From assembly GCF_015694735.1 (NCBI RefSeq), contig NZ_JADQDP010000002.1:1302001-1366000 (forward strand): a stretch of DNA of 64,000 nucleotides. The letters run 5' to 3'. This DNA is from Hymenobacter properus. GTDB lineage: Bacteria; Bacteroidota; Bacteroidia; Cytophagales; Hymenobacteraceae. The position numbers and the translations under genes were made by a program. This document shows, in pieces, positions 34,217-44,600 of the stretch (position 1 is its first letter; every line of letters begins with the position of its first letter). A model generated the notes under the pieces. It had not been told where the DNA came from and made no database searches. It worked only from the letters and a program-made list of their open reading frames with translations.

Positions 34217-35842
34217 ATGTTAGGACTGATGATGGCCGAGCCGCTGCGCGTGGCTACAATTATTGAGCACGCCGCCAAGTGGCATTCCGCTACCGAAATT
34301 GTATCGCGGCTGCCCGAAGGTGGCATCCACCGCTACACCTACGCCGATGCCAACCGGCGCAGCCGGCAATTGGCTCAGGCCCTGCTCAAGCTCGGCATCG
34401 AAAACGGCGACCGGGTGGGCACCCTGGCCTGGAACACGCACCGCCACTTCGAGCTCTACTTCGGCGTGGCGGGCATCGGCGCGGTTTGCCACACCATCAA
34501 CCCGCGGCTGTTTCCGGAGCAACTGGTATACATCATCAACCACGCCGAAGACCGGCTGTTGTTTTTCGACCTGACCTTTCTGCCGCTGGTGGAGCGGCTG
34601 GCCCCGGTGTGCCCCACCGTGGAGAAGTGGGTGCTGCTGGCCAGACCTGAGCACTTGCCCGCACAGTCGGCCCTGCCCGGCCTGTGCAGCTACGAGGAGT
34701 TGCTGGCCGCCGAAACGGGTGACTACGCGTGGCCAAGCTTCGATGAAAACACGGCCTGCTCGCTGTGCTACACCTCCGGCACCACCGACCAGCCCAAAGG
34801 CGTGCTCTACTCGCATCGCTCCACGCTGCTGCACGCGCTGGGCATTTCCTTGCCCGATTCGTTGGGCTGCTCGGCCCTCGATGTGATTATGCCCGTGGTT
34901 CCCATGTTCCACGTCAACGCCTGGGGCTTGCCCTACGCGGCCCCGCTCACCGGTGCCAAACTGGTGCTGCCCGGCGCGGGCATGGACAGCGCCAGCCTGT
35001 ATGAATTAATGGAAACGGAGGGAGTCACGTTTTCGGCCGGGGTGCCCACCATCTGGCTGGCGCTGCTGCAGTTTATGCGCGACGGGCAGCGCCAGTTCCG
35101 CACGCTGCGGCGCACGGTGGTGGGCGGCTCCTCGTGCCCGCCGGCGCTGATGCGGGCCTTCGAGGACGAGCTGCACGTCACCATCACCCACGCCTGGGGC
35201 ATGACCGAAACCAGTCCCCTGGGCACCGCCGGGCGCCTCAAAGCCAATCAGCTAAGCCTAAGCCCGGAAGAAAAAGCGGACGTGCTGGCCAAGCAGGGCC
35301 GGGCCGTGTTCGGCGTCGACATGAAGATAGTGGGCGACGATGGGCAGGAGCTGCCGCACGACGGCGTGGCCTTCGGCGACCTGCTGGTGCGCGGGCCCTG
35401 GGTGGTGCGCGAGTACTTCCGCACGCCCACGCCCGGCGAACTCACGGCCGACGGCTGGTTCCGCACCGGCGACGTGGCCACCATTGACGCCGACGGCTTC
35501 ATGCAAATCACCGACCGTTCGAAGGACGTCATCAAGTCGGGCGGCGAGTGGATTTCGAGCATCGACCTCGAAAACCTGGCCGTGTCCCATCCCGCAGTGG
35601 CCGAGGCCGCTGTCATCGGCGTGCCCAGCGCCCGATGGAGCGAACGGCCCTTGCTGGTGGTGGTGCGCCGCCCCGGCATGGACGTGTCACGGGAAGAAAT
35701 GCTCGGTTTCTTCCGGGGCAAGGTGGCCAAATTCTGGGAGCCCGACGCGGTAGAATTTGTGGATGCGCTGCCGCACACCGCCACGGGCAAGCTGCTGAAA
35801 ACGCAGCTGCGGAAGGATTTTGCGGGGTACTCGGTGGCGTAG
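34217..35842 (+). CDS. Fatty acyl-CoA ligase (AMP-forming)
   Basis: This 541-residue cytoplasmic enzyme activates a medium- or long-chain fatty acid to its CoA thioester via acyl-AMP. The P-loop [11 protein letters not shown] is at 185-195. Other family signatures are GWGMTE-type [12 protein letters not shown], the adenylate motif [16 protein letters not shown], and [17 protein letters not shown]. The C-terminal catalytic lysine lies in [12 protein letters not shown] (Lys525). The start MLGLMM at 34217 is the usual beginning of this subfamily. It stands alone, convergent with the next gene (six bases between stops), so its pathway must be inferred from the enzyme itself: beta-oxidation or lipid remodelling. 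Confidence 0.92.
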   Translation: MLGLMMAEPLRVATIIEHAAKWHSATEIVSRLPEGGIHRYTYADANRRSRQLAQALLKLGIENGDRVGTLAWNTHRHFELYFGVAGIGAVCHTINPRLFPEQLVYIINHAEDRLLFFDLTFLPLVERLAPVCPTVEKWVLLARPEHLPAQSALPGLCSYEELLAAETGDYAWPSFDENTACSLCYTSGTTDQPKGVLYSHRSTLLHALGISLPDSLGCSALDVIMPVVPMFHVNAWGLPYAAPLTGAKLVLPGAGMDSASLYELMETEGVTFSAGVPTIWLALLQFMRDGQRQFRTLRRTVVGGSSCPPALMRAFEDELHVTITHAWGMTETSPLGTAGRLKANQLSLSPEEKADVLAKQGRAVFGVDMKIVGDDGQELPHDGVAFGDLLVRGPWVVREYFRTPTPGELTADGWFRTGDVATIDADGFMQITDRSKDVIKSGGEWISSIDLENLAVSHPAVAEAAVIGVPSARWSERPLLVVVRRPGMDVSREEMLGFFRGKVAKFWEPDAVEFVDALPHTATGKLLKTQLRKDFAGYSVA

Positions 35843-35848
35843 CCCAAG

Positions 35849-36598
35849 CTAGAGCGTGTCGCAATAAGCCAGTAGGCGCACTACGTCGGCTTCGCGGCGC
35901 AGGTCCAGCTGCTGCTGCTGGGCATAAGCGGCCAAAACGTCGGCGTGCTCGGGGCCCAGGGCGGCCAGCAGCGGCTCGGGGGCCAAGTGCACGGGCTTGA
36001 TTTGGTTGTCCGGCGTTTTGAGGAAATAGGCGAGTACGTCGCGCGCCGTCGAGGAGGTCTTTAAATCTGCCTGCACCAGCGAAACCATGTGGGTGCGCCG
36101 GCAAAGCAGGGCCGTGCGGCCCGCATCGTAATGCACTTCAAAAAACGCCTTGCGCAGGGAGGGCTTGTTCACGCGGGCGTTGAGGTAGCGGCGAAAAGTA
36201 AGGCGCTGGCCCAGCAGCGAATCACCCACAGAAAACTCGCGCAGCAAATCGGTATCCACCACCTTGACTACCTCCACGCCTTTAACTGTGGTGTAAGTAA
36301 TAAGCTGCCGGTCAACAGCATTGTACTTCAACCAGGTTCGTGTTGGGGCACCGCTGTAGGGCCGAAGCACACCCATCGTCCACAGCGGAAAAAGGTATAG
36401 GTTGGAGGTGGGAATTACGGGTTTGCTGTTGCCAATAAGGGCGGGGGCAGCCTGGGGCTGGCCGCTGGCCATGTATTTCGGCACGTCGATGGGCACTACT
36501 TTGGCTGGCGCGCCGCCGCCCGGGGGCGTGCGGTAATCCTGGCCCAGGGCGGCCTGGCTGCCGAGCAGCGCGAGCATCAGAAAAAGAAAGGGACGCAT
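35849..36598 (-). CDS. Secreted protein of unknown function
   Basis: This 249-residue protein has a signal peptide ([19 protein letters not shown], cut before QDYR). The mature protein has a proline-rich start, a central strand-rich part ([50 protein letters not shown]) and a C-terminal helical part with [24 protein letters not shown] do not recognise a domain. It lies 116 bases downstream of proC on the same strand and could be the last gene of that transcription unit. Its stop is only six bases from the stop of the acyl-CoA ligase. Confidence 0.68.
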   Translation of the reverse strand: MRPFLFLMLALLGSQAALGQDYRTPPGGGAPAKVVPIDVPKYMASGQPQAAPALIGNSKPVIPTSNLYLFPLWTMGVLRPYSGAPTRTWLKYNAVDRQLITYTTVKGVEVVKVVDTDLLREFSVGDSLLGQRLTFRRYLNARVNKPSLRKAFFEVHYDAGRTALLCRRTHMVSLVQADLKTSSTARDVLAYFLKTPDNQIKPVHLAPEPLLAALGPEHADVLAAYAQQQQLDLRREADVVRLLAYCDTL

Positions 36599-36714
36599 TT
36601 GCGGTTGAGAAGAAAGAGCCCTTGAAGTTAGTAAAATACTCGCCCTGGCGCCAAATAAGCGGGATACGCGCCCCGGAACTGCCGGTGGCTGTCCCCGCTT
36701 CGGGTCCGCACCTT

Positions 36715-37515
36715 TTATTTCCCCAGCTCTTCGGCCCGGTCCCGCGCCGCGCCGGCCCCGGCCATCAGCCCTTCGCGCACCGCACCGGCCCCGAAGGCCC
36801 GTAGGGCTGCCTCGGTGGTGCCGCCCTTGGAGGCCACCTTGGCAATCCAGTCCTGGCAGCTCAGGCCCGATTGCGAGTACAACTCCACGGCGCCGCGGAA
36901 GGTCTGGCTCACCAGCAGCTCGGCTTCGGCGGGCGAGAAGCCCATGTGAGCGGCGGCGTCCATGAGGGCGCCCATGCAGTAGTACACGTAGGCCGGGCCA
37001 CTGCCCGAGATGGCCGTGCTGGCGTCGATGGCGCTTTCCTGCTCTACATACACGGTTTTGCCGGTGGTGCTGAGCAGGTTTTGCACCTGCACCAGCTCGG
37101 CGCGGGTCACCTCGTCGGTGCCGGTGAAGGCCGTCATGCCCATGCCAATCTGAGCGGGCAGGTTGGGCATGGCCCTGATGACTTTGGGCGTGCCCAGCGC
37201 CTCCCGGATAGTGGCAATGCGCACGCCCGCCATGATGCTGAGCACCAGCTGCTGCGGCTGCACCAGCCCTTTGAGGGTATCGAACAGCTCGGCCGAATCC
37301 TGCGGCTTCACGGCCAGGATGAGGATGTCGGCGCCCGGCACGCACTCCTGCGGGGTGCCCCACACGGTGCCCACCTCGTGCGCCGCCAGAACCGGCACCC
37401 GCTCGGGCGAGCGCGCCAGCAGGCGCAGGTCGAGCCGGGAGGTGACGTGGGTGCGGGCAAAGCTGCGGGCATAAGTCAGGCCCATGTTGCCGCCGCCGAT
37501 GATGAGGATTTTCAT
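36715..37515 (-). CDS. proC: Pyrroline-5-carboxylate reductase
   Basis: This 266-residue cytoplasmic enzyme reduces 1-pyrroline-5-carboxylate to proline with NAD(P)H, the last step of proline biosynthesis. The Rossmann motif IIGGGNMG is at 5-12, followed by ILAVKPQ, SIMAGV, the family-typical AMPNLPAQIGMG, and the C-terminal SGSGPAYVYY and VASKGGTTEAAL motifs that form the substrate site and dimer domain. The start at 37515 (MKILII) is fixed by the Rossmann strand; the longer reading begins with nine unrelated residues. Palindrome C lies 40 bases upstream, between it and the NagX-like gene. Confidence 0.95.
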   Translation of the reverse strand: MKILIIGGGNMGLTYARSFARTHVTSRLDLRLLARSPERVPVLAAHEVGTVWGTPQECVPGADILILAVKPQDSAELFDTLKGLVQPQQLVLSIMAGVRIATIREALGTPKVIRAMPNLPAQIGMGMTAFTGTDEVTRAELVQVQNLLSTTGKTVYVEQESAIDASTAISGSGPAYVYYCMGALMDAAAHMGFSPAEAELLVSQTFRGAVELYSQSGLSCQDWIAKVASKGGTTEAALRAFGAGAVREGLMAGAGAARDRAEELGK

Positions 37516-37555
37516 GCCGTTGAATTGCTTCTGAATGAGCAAAGAACGTTATCGC

Positions 37556-37657
37556 CTGTCATCCTGAGCGCAGCGAAGGACCTTCTCACGCCCAGAGCAA
37601 TATTTACTACAAGCTGTTCAAGCGTGAGAAGGTCCTTCGCTACGCTCAGGATGACAG
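37556..37657. repeat. Palindromic repeat C, family 1b
   Basis: Arms 37556-37590 and 37623-37657 (35 nt) match inversely with one mismatch; the core is CTGTCATCCTGAGCGCAGCG then GAAGGACCTTCTCACG. It starts nine bases after the NagX-like stop. Confidence 0.95.
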
Positions 37658-37666
37658 ACGACAAAC

Positions 37667-38848
37667 TCACACCTTCAGCACCACGCCCTTTTTATACATC
37701 CAACTCAGAATGAAGTACCAGATGACGATGAGCGTGACTGCACCCACCAGCGAGGCATTGCGCGGGTCGGAGAAAAAAGGCACGATGCCCCACTCGTACA
37801 GCCACTCCTTCAAGCCGCCGGTTTTGCCGCCGGGCAGCGCCAGTTTGAACAACCCGAACGTGCGCGAGAGCAGCGCTGAGAGGCAGAACACCAGGATGGC
37901 GTTGACGCCGTAGACCAGCGCCGGCCGCGTCCAGGCGCGGTACCCCTGCACGTCGCAAATCCAGTAGAGTGCGGCCAGGCCGGCCATGGCCAGTCCGCCG
38001 CAGTAGAGCACGTAGGAGCTGCTCCACAACGCTTTATTGATGGGGAACCACGGCGACCAACATAGCCCAAGGATGATGAGCCCGCCTGCCGCCACGAACA
38101 GCCAGGCCACTTTAGCCGCCGGCTCCTGGTCTTTGCGGCGCAGCCATTGGGCGGTGAGGCAGCCTAACAGGCCGGTGCCGAGGGCCGGCAAGGTGCCAAG
38201 CAGGCCTTCGGGGTCCCAGGTTTTGCTTTGCTTCCAGAGGTGAGCTTCGGTGAAAACCGTGCGGTCGAGCCAGGCGCCGAGGTTGGTGGCGGGCTCCAGG
38301 TTGGCGGGGCCGAAGCCGGGCACCGGCACCAGTTGCATCAGCACCGCGTAGCCAATGAGGAAGCCGACAATGAGCCAGACCTGCGTGCGCCAGCTGGTTT
38401 TGAGGAAAATGAAGCTGCACCCCAGAAACACCAGCGCAATGCGCTGCAGCACACCCATGATGCGCACCACCGGGAAGTTGAATTTCGGGTATAGCGACAG
38501 CAGCAGGCCCAGCCCAAACAGCACCGCTGCCCGGCGCAGCACCCGCAGCAACACGGCGCCCTGCGGTCCGCCCTGGCGCTTCACGCCATCGAGCGCATAT
38601 ACCAGGCTCACACCCACGATGAACAGAAAAAACGGAAAAATCAGGTCCGTTGGTGTGCAGCCGTTCCACTCGGCGTGCTCCAGCGGCGGGTAGATGTGGC
38701 CCCAGTCGCCGGGGTTATTCACCAGTATCATGGCCATCACTGTGAGGCCCCGAAACACGTCGAGGCTGATGAGGCGGCCCGGCTGCGAGGCTTCGGCCAG
38801 GGGCGGGGCGCCGGTGGTATTGAGGGCGGCTTGGGTGGTCGTTTGCAT
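37667..38848 (-). CDS. NagX-like membrane acyltransferase / heparan-N-acetyltransferase family protein
   Basis: This 393-residue inner-membrane protein has about ten hydrophobic helices. The family signature near the N-terminus is LISLDVFRGLTVMAMILVNNPG (read in two parts), followed by HAEWNGCTPTDLIFPFFLFIVGVSL, which is characteristic of the heparan-alpha-glucosaminide N-acetyltransferase/DUF5009 family. Bacterial members next to amino-sugar genes are called NagX and are implicated in N-acetylglucosamine uptake. Here it follows anmK and a SusCD pair, consistent with moving or acetylating amino sugars at the inner membrane. That role is inference. The start at 38848 (MQTTTQAAL) is chosen; the longer frame runs through palindrome D and into anmK. 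Confidence 0.85.
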   Translation of the reverse strand: MQTTTQAALNTTGAPPLAEASQPGRLISLDVFRGLTVMAMILVNNPGDWGHIYPPLEHAEWNGCTPTDLIFPFFLFIVGVSLVYALDGVKRQGGPQGAVLLRVLRRAAVLFGLGLLLSLYPKFNFPVVRIMGVLQRIALVFLGCSFIFLKTSWRTQVWLIVGFLIGYAVLMQLVPVPGFGPANLEPATNLGAWLDRTVFTEAHLWKQSKTWDPEGLLGTLPALGTGLLGCLTAQWLRRKDQEPAAKVAWLFVAAGGLIILGLCWSPWFPINKALWSSSYVLYCGGLAMAGLAALYWICDVQGYRAWTRPALVYGVNAILVFCLSALLSRTFGLFKLALPGGKTGGLKEWLYEWGIVPFFSDPRNASLVGAVTLIVIWYFILSWMYKKGVVLKV

Positions 38849-38882
38849 GGGTGGGAATTGAGAGAAAACGATGCTAAAGAAC

Positions 38883-38967
38883 GTCATGCCGAGCGCAGCC
38901 GAGGCATCTCGCCTCTGAAAACTAATTACTGCTGCATGCAAGATGCCTCGGCTGCGCTCGGCATGAC
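38883..38967. repeat. Palindromic repeat D, family 1a variant
   Basis: Arms 38883-38909 and 38941-38967 are perfect 27-nt inverse copies. The core reads GTCATGCCGAGCGCAGCC, where both arms carry compensatory changes relative to copies A and B. It begins eight bases after the anmK stop. Confidence 0.95.
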
Positions 38968-38975
38968 CGTTCTGC

Positions 38976-40187
38976 TCAGCCCGGAAACGATACTTTGCCC
39001 ATGCCCACGGCCGGCACGCGCTGCCGCCCCGCGCCAATGGCCACTGGCTGGCCCGCCACGGCCTCGTTGGCCAGCACCGCAAATAGAATGGCTTCTTTGG
39101 CATCGCCGGACACGCCCAGTACATCGGTGCTGGCAAAGCGAGCCGTTGGCAACCGCCGCTGCAAAGCGGCTAGCAGGGCCGGGTTGTGGGCGCCGCCGCC
39201 GCTGGCGTACACGGCAGTGGGCGCCGGCCGGTCAGGAAACGCAGCCTGCACGGCCCGAGCCACACCCACGGCGCTCAGCTCGGCCAGGGTAGCGAGCAGG
39301 TCTTCCAAGCCAATGCTTTCGGTGTTGCTGCGCTGCTGCGCCTCGGCCAGATAAGCGGGGCTGAATAGCTCGGGACCGGTGGTTTTGGGTAAGGGCGCAG
39401 CGAAGAAGGGATGGTCGAGCAGAGCTGTGAGTAGGCCCTCGTGCGCACGACCGGCCAGGGCCAGGCGGCCGTCCTCGTCGTAGGCCAGGCCGGGGCGGTG
39501 GGCGCGCACGGTGGCGTCGAGCAGGGTATTGCCCGGCCCGGTGTCGGTGCTGAAGGCGGCGCGGGTATCGCCGTCCGTACGAGGCAGGTAGGTGAAATTG
39601 GCAATGCCTCCGAGGTTGAGCAGCAGCCGTTCCTCGTCGGGGCTGCTTAGTAGCAGGAAGTCGCCGTAGGCGGCCAAAGGAGCGCCTTCGCCGCCAGCCG
39701 CGATGTGCTTCTGGCGGAAGTCGCTGAGCGTGATAATGCCCGTGCCCACAGCTACGTGGTCGCCGTCGCCGAGCTGCAGGGTGGCGTTTAGGGTGAAGTC
39801 GGTGCGCTGGTGCTGGTGGCGCGGGGCGTGGTAGATGGTCTGGCCGTGGCTGGCAATGAGGTCGACCTCATCGGGACTGATGCCCCACTCGCGCAGGCAG
39901 TCCAGCACGGCCGTGGCGTGCAGTTGGCCCAGCCAGGGATTCAGCAGCGTGAGGTACTCAAGGCTCACCGTGTCGCGCGCAAACACCTGGCGGATGCGGG
40001 CCTTCGTGTCGTCGTCATACGGCACCGTCCGGAACTGCTCCAACTCCAGCTGCGTGCCGGGGCCATGCCCGCTGAGGCGGCAGAGCGCCACGTCGAGCCC
40101 ATCGAGCGAGGTGCCTGACATCAGCCCAATGATGCGGCGGCTGGGCTGGGCAGCCAGGTGGCAGAGGCGGGCAAGATGAGGGTTCAT
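38976..40187 (-). CDS. anmK: Anhydro-N-acetylmuramic acid kinase
   Basis: This 403-residue cytoplasmic kinase opens the 1,6-anhydro ring of anhMurNAc and phosphorylates it to MurNAc-6-P during peptidoglycan recycling. The N-terminal ATP-site signature GLMSGTSLDGLDVAL is at 21-35. Further motifs are LIASHGQTIYHAPR, LNLGGIANFTYLP, FSTDTGPGNTLLD and the C-terminal YASGGGAHNPALL and FASTDVLGVSGDAKEAI. Length and order are normal for the family. Its position between susD and a NagX-like gene, and downstream of nagB, suggests the operon feeds cell-wall amino sugars into metabolism. Palindromes E and D flank it on either side. Confidence 0.95.
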   Translation of the reverse strand: MNPHLARLCHLAAQPSRRIIGLMSGTSLDGLDVALCRLSGHGPGTQLELEQFRTVPYDDDTKARIRQVFARDTVSLEYLTLLNPWLGQLHATAVLDCLREWGISPDEVDLIASHGQTIYHAPRHQHQRTDFTLNATLQLGDGDHVAVGTGIITLSDFRQKHIAAGGEGAPLAAYGDFLLLSSPDEERLLLNLGGIANFTYLPRTDGDTRAAFSTDTGPGNTLLDATVRAHRPGLAYDEDGRLALAGRAHEGLLTALLDHPFFAAPLPKTTGPELFSPAYLAEAQQRSNTESIGLEDLLATLAELSAVGVARAVQAAFPDRPAPTAVYASGGGAHNPALLAALQRRLPTARFASTDVLGVSGDAKEAILFAVLANEAVAGQPVAIGAGRQRVPAVGMGKVSFPG

Positions 40188-40253
40188 TCGTTAGGGCAGT
40201 AGGGTATGGATGTGGGAGGGTAGGAAGCGGGTAAAAGGGAAGGGTGAACGCAA

Positions 40254-40364
40254 AAGAACGTCATGCTGAGCTTGTCGAAGCATCTTTACCGCGCAACGCA
40301 ATCCAATCGACAGGATTTACTACTGCGGCAGAGATGCTTCGGCTACGCTCAGCATGACGTTCTT
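40254..40364. repeat. Palindromic repeat E, family 1a
   Basis: Arms 40254-40292 and 40325-40364 are imperfect inverse copies (GTCATGCTGAGC core, with several mismatches in the left arm). It lies 12 bases after the susD-like stop and 66 before the anmK start. Confidence 0.9.
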
Positions 40365-40376
40365 CCAGAACCTACC

Positions 40377-41675
40377 CTAAATCACCGGGTCGGCCGGAGT
40401 GGCGGGGTTGTTTTCGCGCTCGGTGCGGGGGTAGGGAAGGAAGTTGCGGTTGCGCTCGGCGCCGGTGGTGCCGGGGCCGGGGCGGCCGAAGCGGCGGCTG
40501 TCGCTCAGGCGGAAGCCCTGGAAGGCCAGCTCGATGTCGCGGTTGCGCAGAATTTCCGTCAGCACGTCGGCCGCCGTGGCGGGGCCGCTGTAGGGCGGCA
40601 GGCTGGCGCCGAGGCCGTACACGTCATTGGCCGGGGTCTTGGTCAGCACCCGGTTCAACTCGATAATAGCGTTGGGCACGTCGCCTTTGCGGGCGTAAGC
40701 TTCGGCCCGAATCAGGAGCATTTCGCCGGGCACGTACACCGGAATGGGCGCGTTGTTGGCCGTGTAGAAGCCGGTGCCCAGGTTCTGGGTGGCCGTGGGG
40801 TTGGTGCGGATGAAGAACGGCAGACGGCGGTCGGCTGAGTTGGGGGCCAGCGCGCCGGTCAGGCCCAGGTTGGCGTTGAAGGGCTCAAACACGTTGCGGT
40901 TGCCGAAAGCCACCTCGAAAATGGGGTTGCGGGTGTTGTCGTCGAAGTTGAACACCGAGCGTTTGGTGAGGTCCACGCGGCCGGCGGCGGCAATGGCCTT
41001 GTCGTAGTCGCCGGCTTCGAGGCTGTAGCGCGCAATCAGGGCCTGCAGAGTATTGGGCAGGTCGATGCCGGGCACAATCTTGGCGTTGAAATCGGCCGAA
41101 ACGGGCGTGGCGGCCAGCTGGGCGGCAGCGGTTTCGAGTTGGGCCACGGCGCTTTGCAGCACCTGCACGCGGTCTACAAACGGCGCGTTTTCTTGCGCCG
41201 CCAGGGGCGCCTTCTCAAAAAACTGCGCCAGCGTGCCCAGCGACAGCGCCCGGAAAATGCTGGCGTAGGCCACAATGCCGCTGCGGGTGCCGGCGTCGGG
41301 CGCGTTGCCGGCGTTGGCCAGCACCAGGTCGGCGTTGGCTTTCACCAGGTTGGCCTGCGTCCAGAGGTTGCGCACCACGCCGTTGCTGTTGGTCACGTTG
41401 CCGGCGCCCAGGCTCACATTGTATTCCTCGATGTTGCCCACGTTCAGAATGGTTAATTCCTTGGTGGTGAGGCCGCCGACGGCTACCGAATTATAAATCA
41501 CGCTCAGCAGGCCGCCCGTGGTGTAGCGGGCCTGCAAGCCGTTGCAGAGCGTAATCAGGCCATCGGAAGAATTGACGACCTGCTGCTGGCTGGCCGTGCT
41601 GGGGTTCAGGTAATCTTTATTGCAGCTGCCGAGCGACAGGGCCAGCAACGCCGCGAGGATGGTATATTTTTTCAT
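40377..41675 (-). CDS. SusD/RagB-type surface nutrient-binding lipoprotein
   Basis: This 432-residue protein has a lipoprotein signal (LALSLGSC, lipid-attachment Cys18) followed by NKDYLNPSTASQ, the typical SusD start. Tetratricopeptide-like helices and the C-terminal family signature ILRNRDIELAFQGFRLSDSRRFGR identify the RagB/SusD family. It should cap the SusC-like pore 20 bases upstream in the same operon and bind the incoming ligand at the cell surface. It is short for the family (often 500 or more). The ligand cannot be read from sequence; neighbouring nagB, anmK and NagX-like genes suggest amino-sugar oligomers or muropeptides, as inference. Confidence 0.9.
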   Translation of the reverse strand: MKKYTILAALLALSLGSCNKDYLNPSTASQQQVVNSSDGLITLCNGLQARYTTGGLLSVIYNSVAVGGLTTKELTILNVGNIEEYNVSLGAGNVTNSNGVVRNLWTQANLVKANADLVLANAGNAPDAGTRSGIVAYASIFRALSLGTLAQFFEKAPLAAQENAPFVDRVQVLQSAVAQLETAAAQLAATPVSADFNAKIVPGIDLPNTLQALIARYSLEAGDYDKAIAAAGRVDLTKRSVFNFDDNTRNPIFEVAFGNRNVFEPFNANLGLTGALAPNSADRRLPFFIRTNPTATQNLGTGFYTANNAPIPVYVPGEMLLIRAEAYARKGDVPNAIIELNRVLTKTPANDVYGLGASLPPYSGPATAADVLTEILRNRDIELAFQGFRLSDSRRFGRPGPGTTGAERNRNFLPYPRTERENNPATPADPVI

Positions 41676-41695
41676 GACGAAAGCGAGGCTAGGGG

Positions 41696-44600
41696 CTAGA
41701 ACGTAGCCGAGAGTTTGAGCTGATAGGTGCGCGGAATGGGCACGTTGCCGAAGTCGATGGCGCGGAGCAGGTCGGAGGCGCCGCCGGCGCTGGTTTCGGG
41801 GTCGAAGCCGTTGTAGCTGTCCCACGAATACAAGTTGCGGCCCACCAGGCTCAGGTTCATCGAGCTGATGAACTTGCTGAAGGTGGGCAGCGTGTAGCTC
41901 AGCGAGGCCTCGCGCAGCTTCACGTAGGAGCCGTCGTCCACCCGGAATTCCTGGGTGTTGTAGATGGCGAAGATGTAGCCGCGGGGCAGCGTGCCGCGCA
42001 GCTCCTGCTCGGCCAAATCGCCGAGGCCCACGCCCTGGCGGGTGCGCTTGTCGGCGTTGAACACGCTGTTGCCCTGCACGGCATCAAACAGCAGGTGCAG
42101 CGCCAGCTTCTTGTAGGCCAGCGTGGTGCTGGCCGAGCCCGACCACTTCGGGTTGGGGTTGCCGATGATGACGTTGGCAATGGCCGAGCCGGTGCCGTAG
42201 CTGGGCTGGCCGTTGGCTTCGCGGGCCGGCGTGTAGGCCACCGAGCCCACGGCCTGGCCATTGGCGCGCTCATCTTGCGGGAAGCCCTGCGGCGTGAGCA
42301 GCAGCGAGCCGTCGGCGTTGCGGGCATAGCCCGAGCCGTAGAACACGCCCGCCGGCTGCCCGGCCAGCAGGTACACCGGCGCCCCGGCCGCGTTGTCGAT
42401 GGAAATGGCCTGGTTCAGGCCGTTCGAGCCGGGCAGCTCCAGCACCTTGTTGCGATTGCGGGCAAAAATCAGCGAGATGTCCCAGGTGATGGCGCTGGTT
42501 TTCACGGGCACGGCGCCCAGCTGCAGTTCCAGGCCGCGGTTTTCCATAGTGCCCACGTTGGTTACAATGCTGGAGCCGCCGGTGCTGGGGGCCAGGTTGC
42601 GCTGCACCACCAGGTCGGTGATTTTCTGGTAGTAGGCCGTGATGCCCAGCGTGAGGCGGTCGCGCAGGAAAGCCAGGTCGGCGCCGCCTTCCAGCTCACC
42701 CATGCGCTCGGGGCGCACGGCGTTGTTGGCCAGCTGCGAGCCCGGCACAATGGCGTTTTTCAGGAACGGCACCGGGTTGAACTGGTAAAACCGGTCGTAG
42801 CTGCGAATGCCGGTCAGGTTGCCGGCCTCGCCGTAGCTGGCCCGCAGCTTCAGGGTGTTGAAGGCGTTGGCATAGGCCGCGTTCTGCCAGAAACCCAGTT
42901 CCGACACCACCAGCGAGGCGCTGACTTTGGGGTAGTACTGGTTGGTTTCCGAAGCCGAGAACTTCGACGACCGGTCGCGCCGCACGGCCCCGGTCACGAA
43001 AGCCAGGTTGCGGAAGCCCACCGTGGCCTGGCCGTAGATGCCGCTCAAATCGTAGCGGTCCAGGTTGTAGCCCGACGTGACGGTGCTGGTTGCCGCCCCG
43101 CTCACCGTCGTGATGAATGGGCTCAGGTTCTGGCCCTGGGTAGAGGTAATCTCCTGTTGGCTAAACTGGTAGCTGTAGCCGGCCAGCAGGTTCAGCTTGA
43201 AATCCTCGCTGAGCTGCCGCTCGTAGCCTACGTTCACGTCGGAGTTCAGCTGCAGGGCCACGTTGTTGGCGTTGGAGGCATAGCCCAGCGGGTAGCGGGC
43301 AGCGGGCAGGCCGGCCGTGGCCTGGTAAGGGTAGGGCCGGATGTAGCCCTGGCCTACTTGTGAGTAAGCGTCCACGCCCAGCACGTAGTCGACGGACAGT
43401 CCCTTCGCCGGGTTCAGGTTCACCTGCACGTCGCTCACGGTGCGGTTCACGCCCTGCGTAAACTTCATGTCCTCGATGGTGGAGAGCGGGTTCACGCGGG
43501 TGGGCTCCACGGCCAGCAGGTTGCCGCTGGCATCACGCTGGGTGATGTCGTAGATATTGTTGGTGATGTTGATGGAGTTGATGGGGCTGTAGAACACGTT
43601 GCCGTTGGCTTTCTCGTTGGAGAAGCTGTTGATGTAGCTCACCCCAGCCGACACCTTGGCCCAGTCGGTCAGGCGCTGGTCCACGCGGGCCCGCAGGTTG
43701 TAGCGCGTGAAATCGGTGCCCTTGATGATGCCCTGGTTCTTCAGGTAGTTGGCCGACACGTAGTACTGCGTGCGCTCCGAGCCGCCCGTGATGGACACCC
43801 CGTCGTCGGTGCCGTAGCCCTTCCGGAAAATCTGGTCAAAGTAGTTGTAGCGCGTCACGTCCACCAAGTTGGTGGCCAGCGGCGTGACGGCCCCGGCGCG
43901 GGTGATGTTGGTGGTTGTCGTGCCCGGGTTGGCCGCAATCTGGGCCGCCGAGATGCCGCCAATGGTATAAAGGCGCAGCCCGGCGAAGCCAAACTGCTTG
44001 CCGTAGGTGTTCACCGGCACCGACTTCCGCAGCTCGTTCATGTTGAAGCTGGTGCTCACGCTCACGCGCGCCGCGCCGGCTGCTCCGCGCTTGGTGGTGA
44101 TGAGCACCACGCCGTTGGCTGCACGCGAGCCATACTGGGCCGCCGCCGCCGCGCCGTTGATGACGTTGATGCTGGCAATGTCGTTGGGGTTGAGGTCGGC
44201 CAGGCGGTTTTGGCCGGCGTTGGCCGCCCCAATATCGTTGGCCAGCGCCAACTGCGACACGTTGGTGCTGGCGTTGCTCACTATCACACCGTCAATGACA
44301 TACAACGGGTCCGACGAGCCTGTAAGCGAGTGCACGCCCCGCAGGCGCACCGACAGCGAACCGGCGGGGTCGCCCGAGTTCTGGGTAATCTGCGCGCCCG
44401 GAATCTTGCCTTGCAGCGAGTTCAGCACCCCGCCCGAGCCGCTTTGCGTCAGCTCCTGCGCCGTCACGGTGCTGATGGCGTTGCCCAGCTCGCGCTTGTT
44501 CACGCTCACCGTCGAGCCCACCACCACCACTTCGTCTAGCTTCTGCTTGGCTTCGGCCAGCGTCAGGTCGGTGGTCACGGTTTCGGCGCTGCCCAGCGTG

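Noticed and set aside
36715-37363. Minus-strand frame of 504 codons running from proC into the 35849 gene
   Set aside because: Its first half is a shifted shadow of proC; only the part from ATG 36598 has a signal peptide and protein-like composition.
38849-39136. N-terminal extension of the NagX-like protein into anmK
   Set aside because: The added residues come from palindrome D and a shifted anmK frame; the conserved family start is just after ATG 38848.
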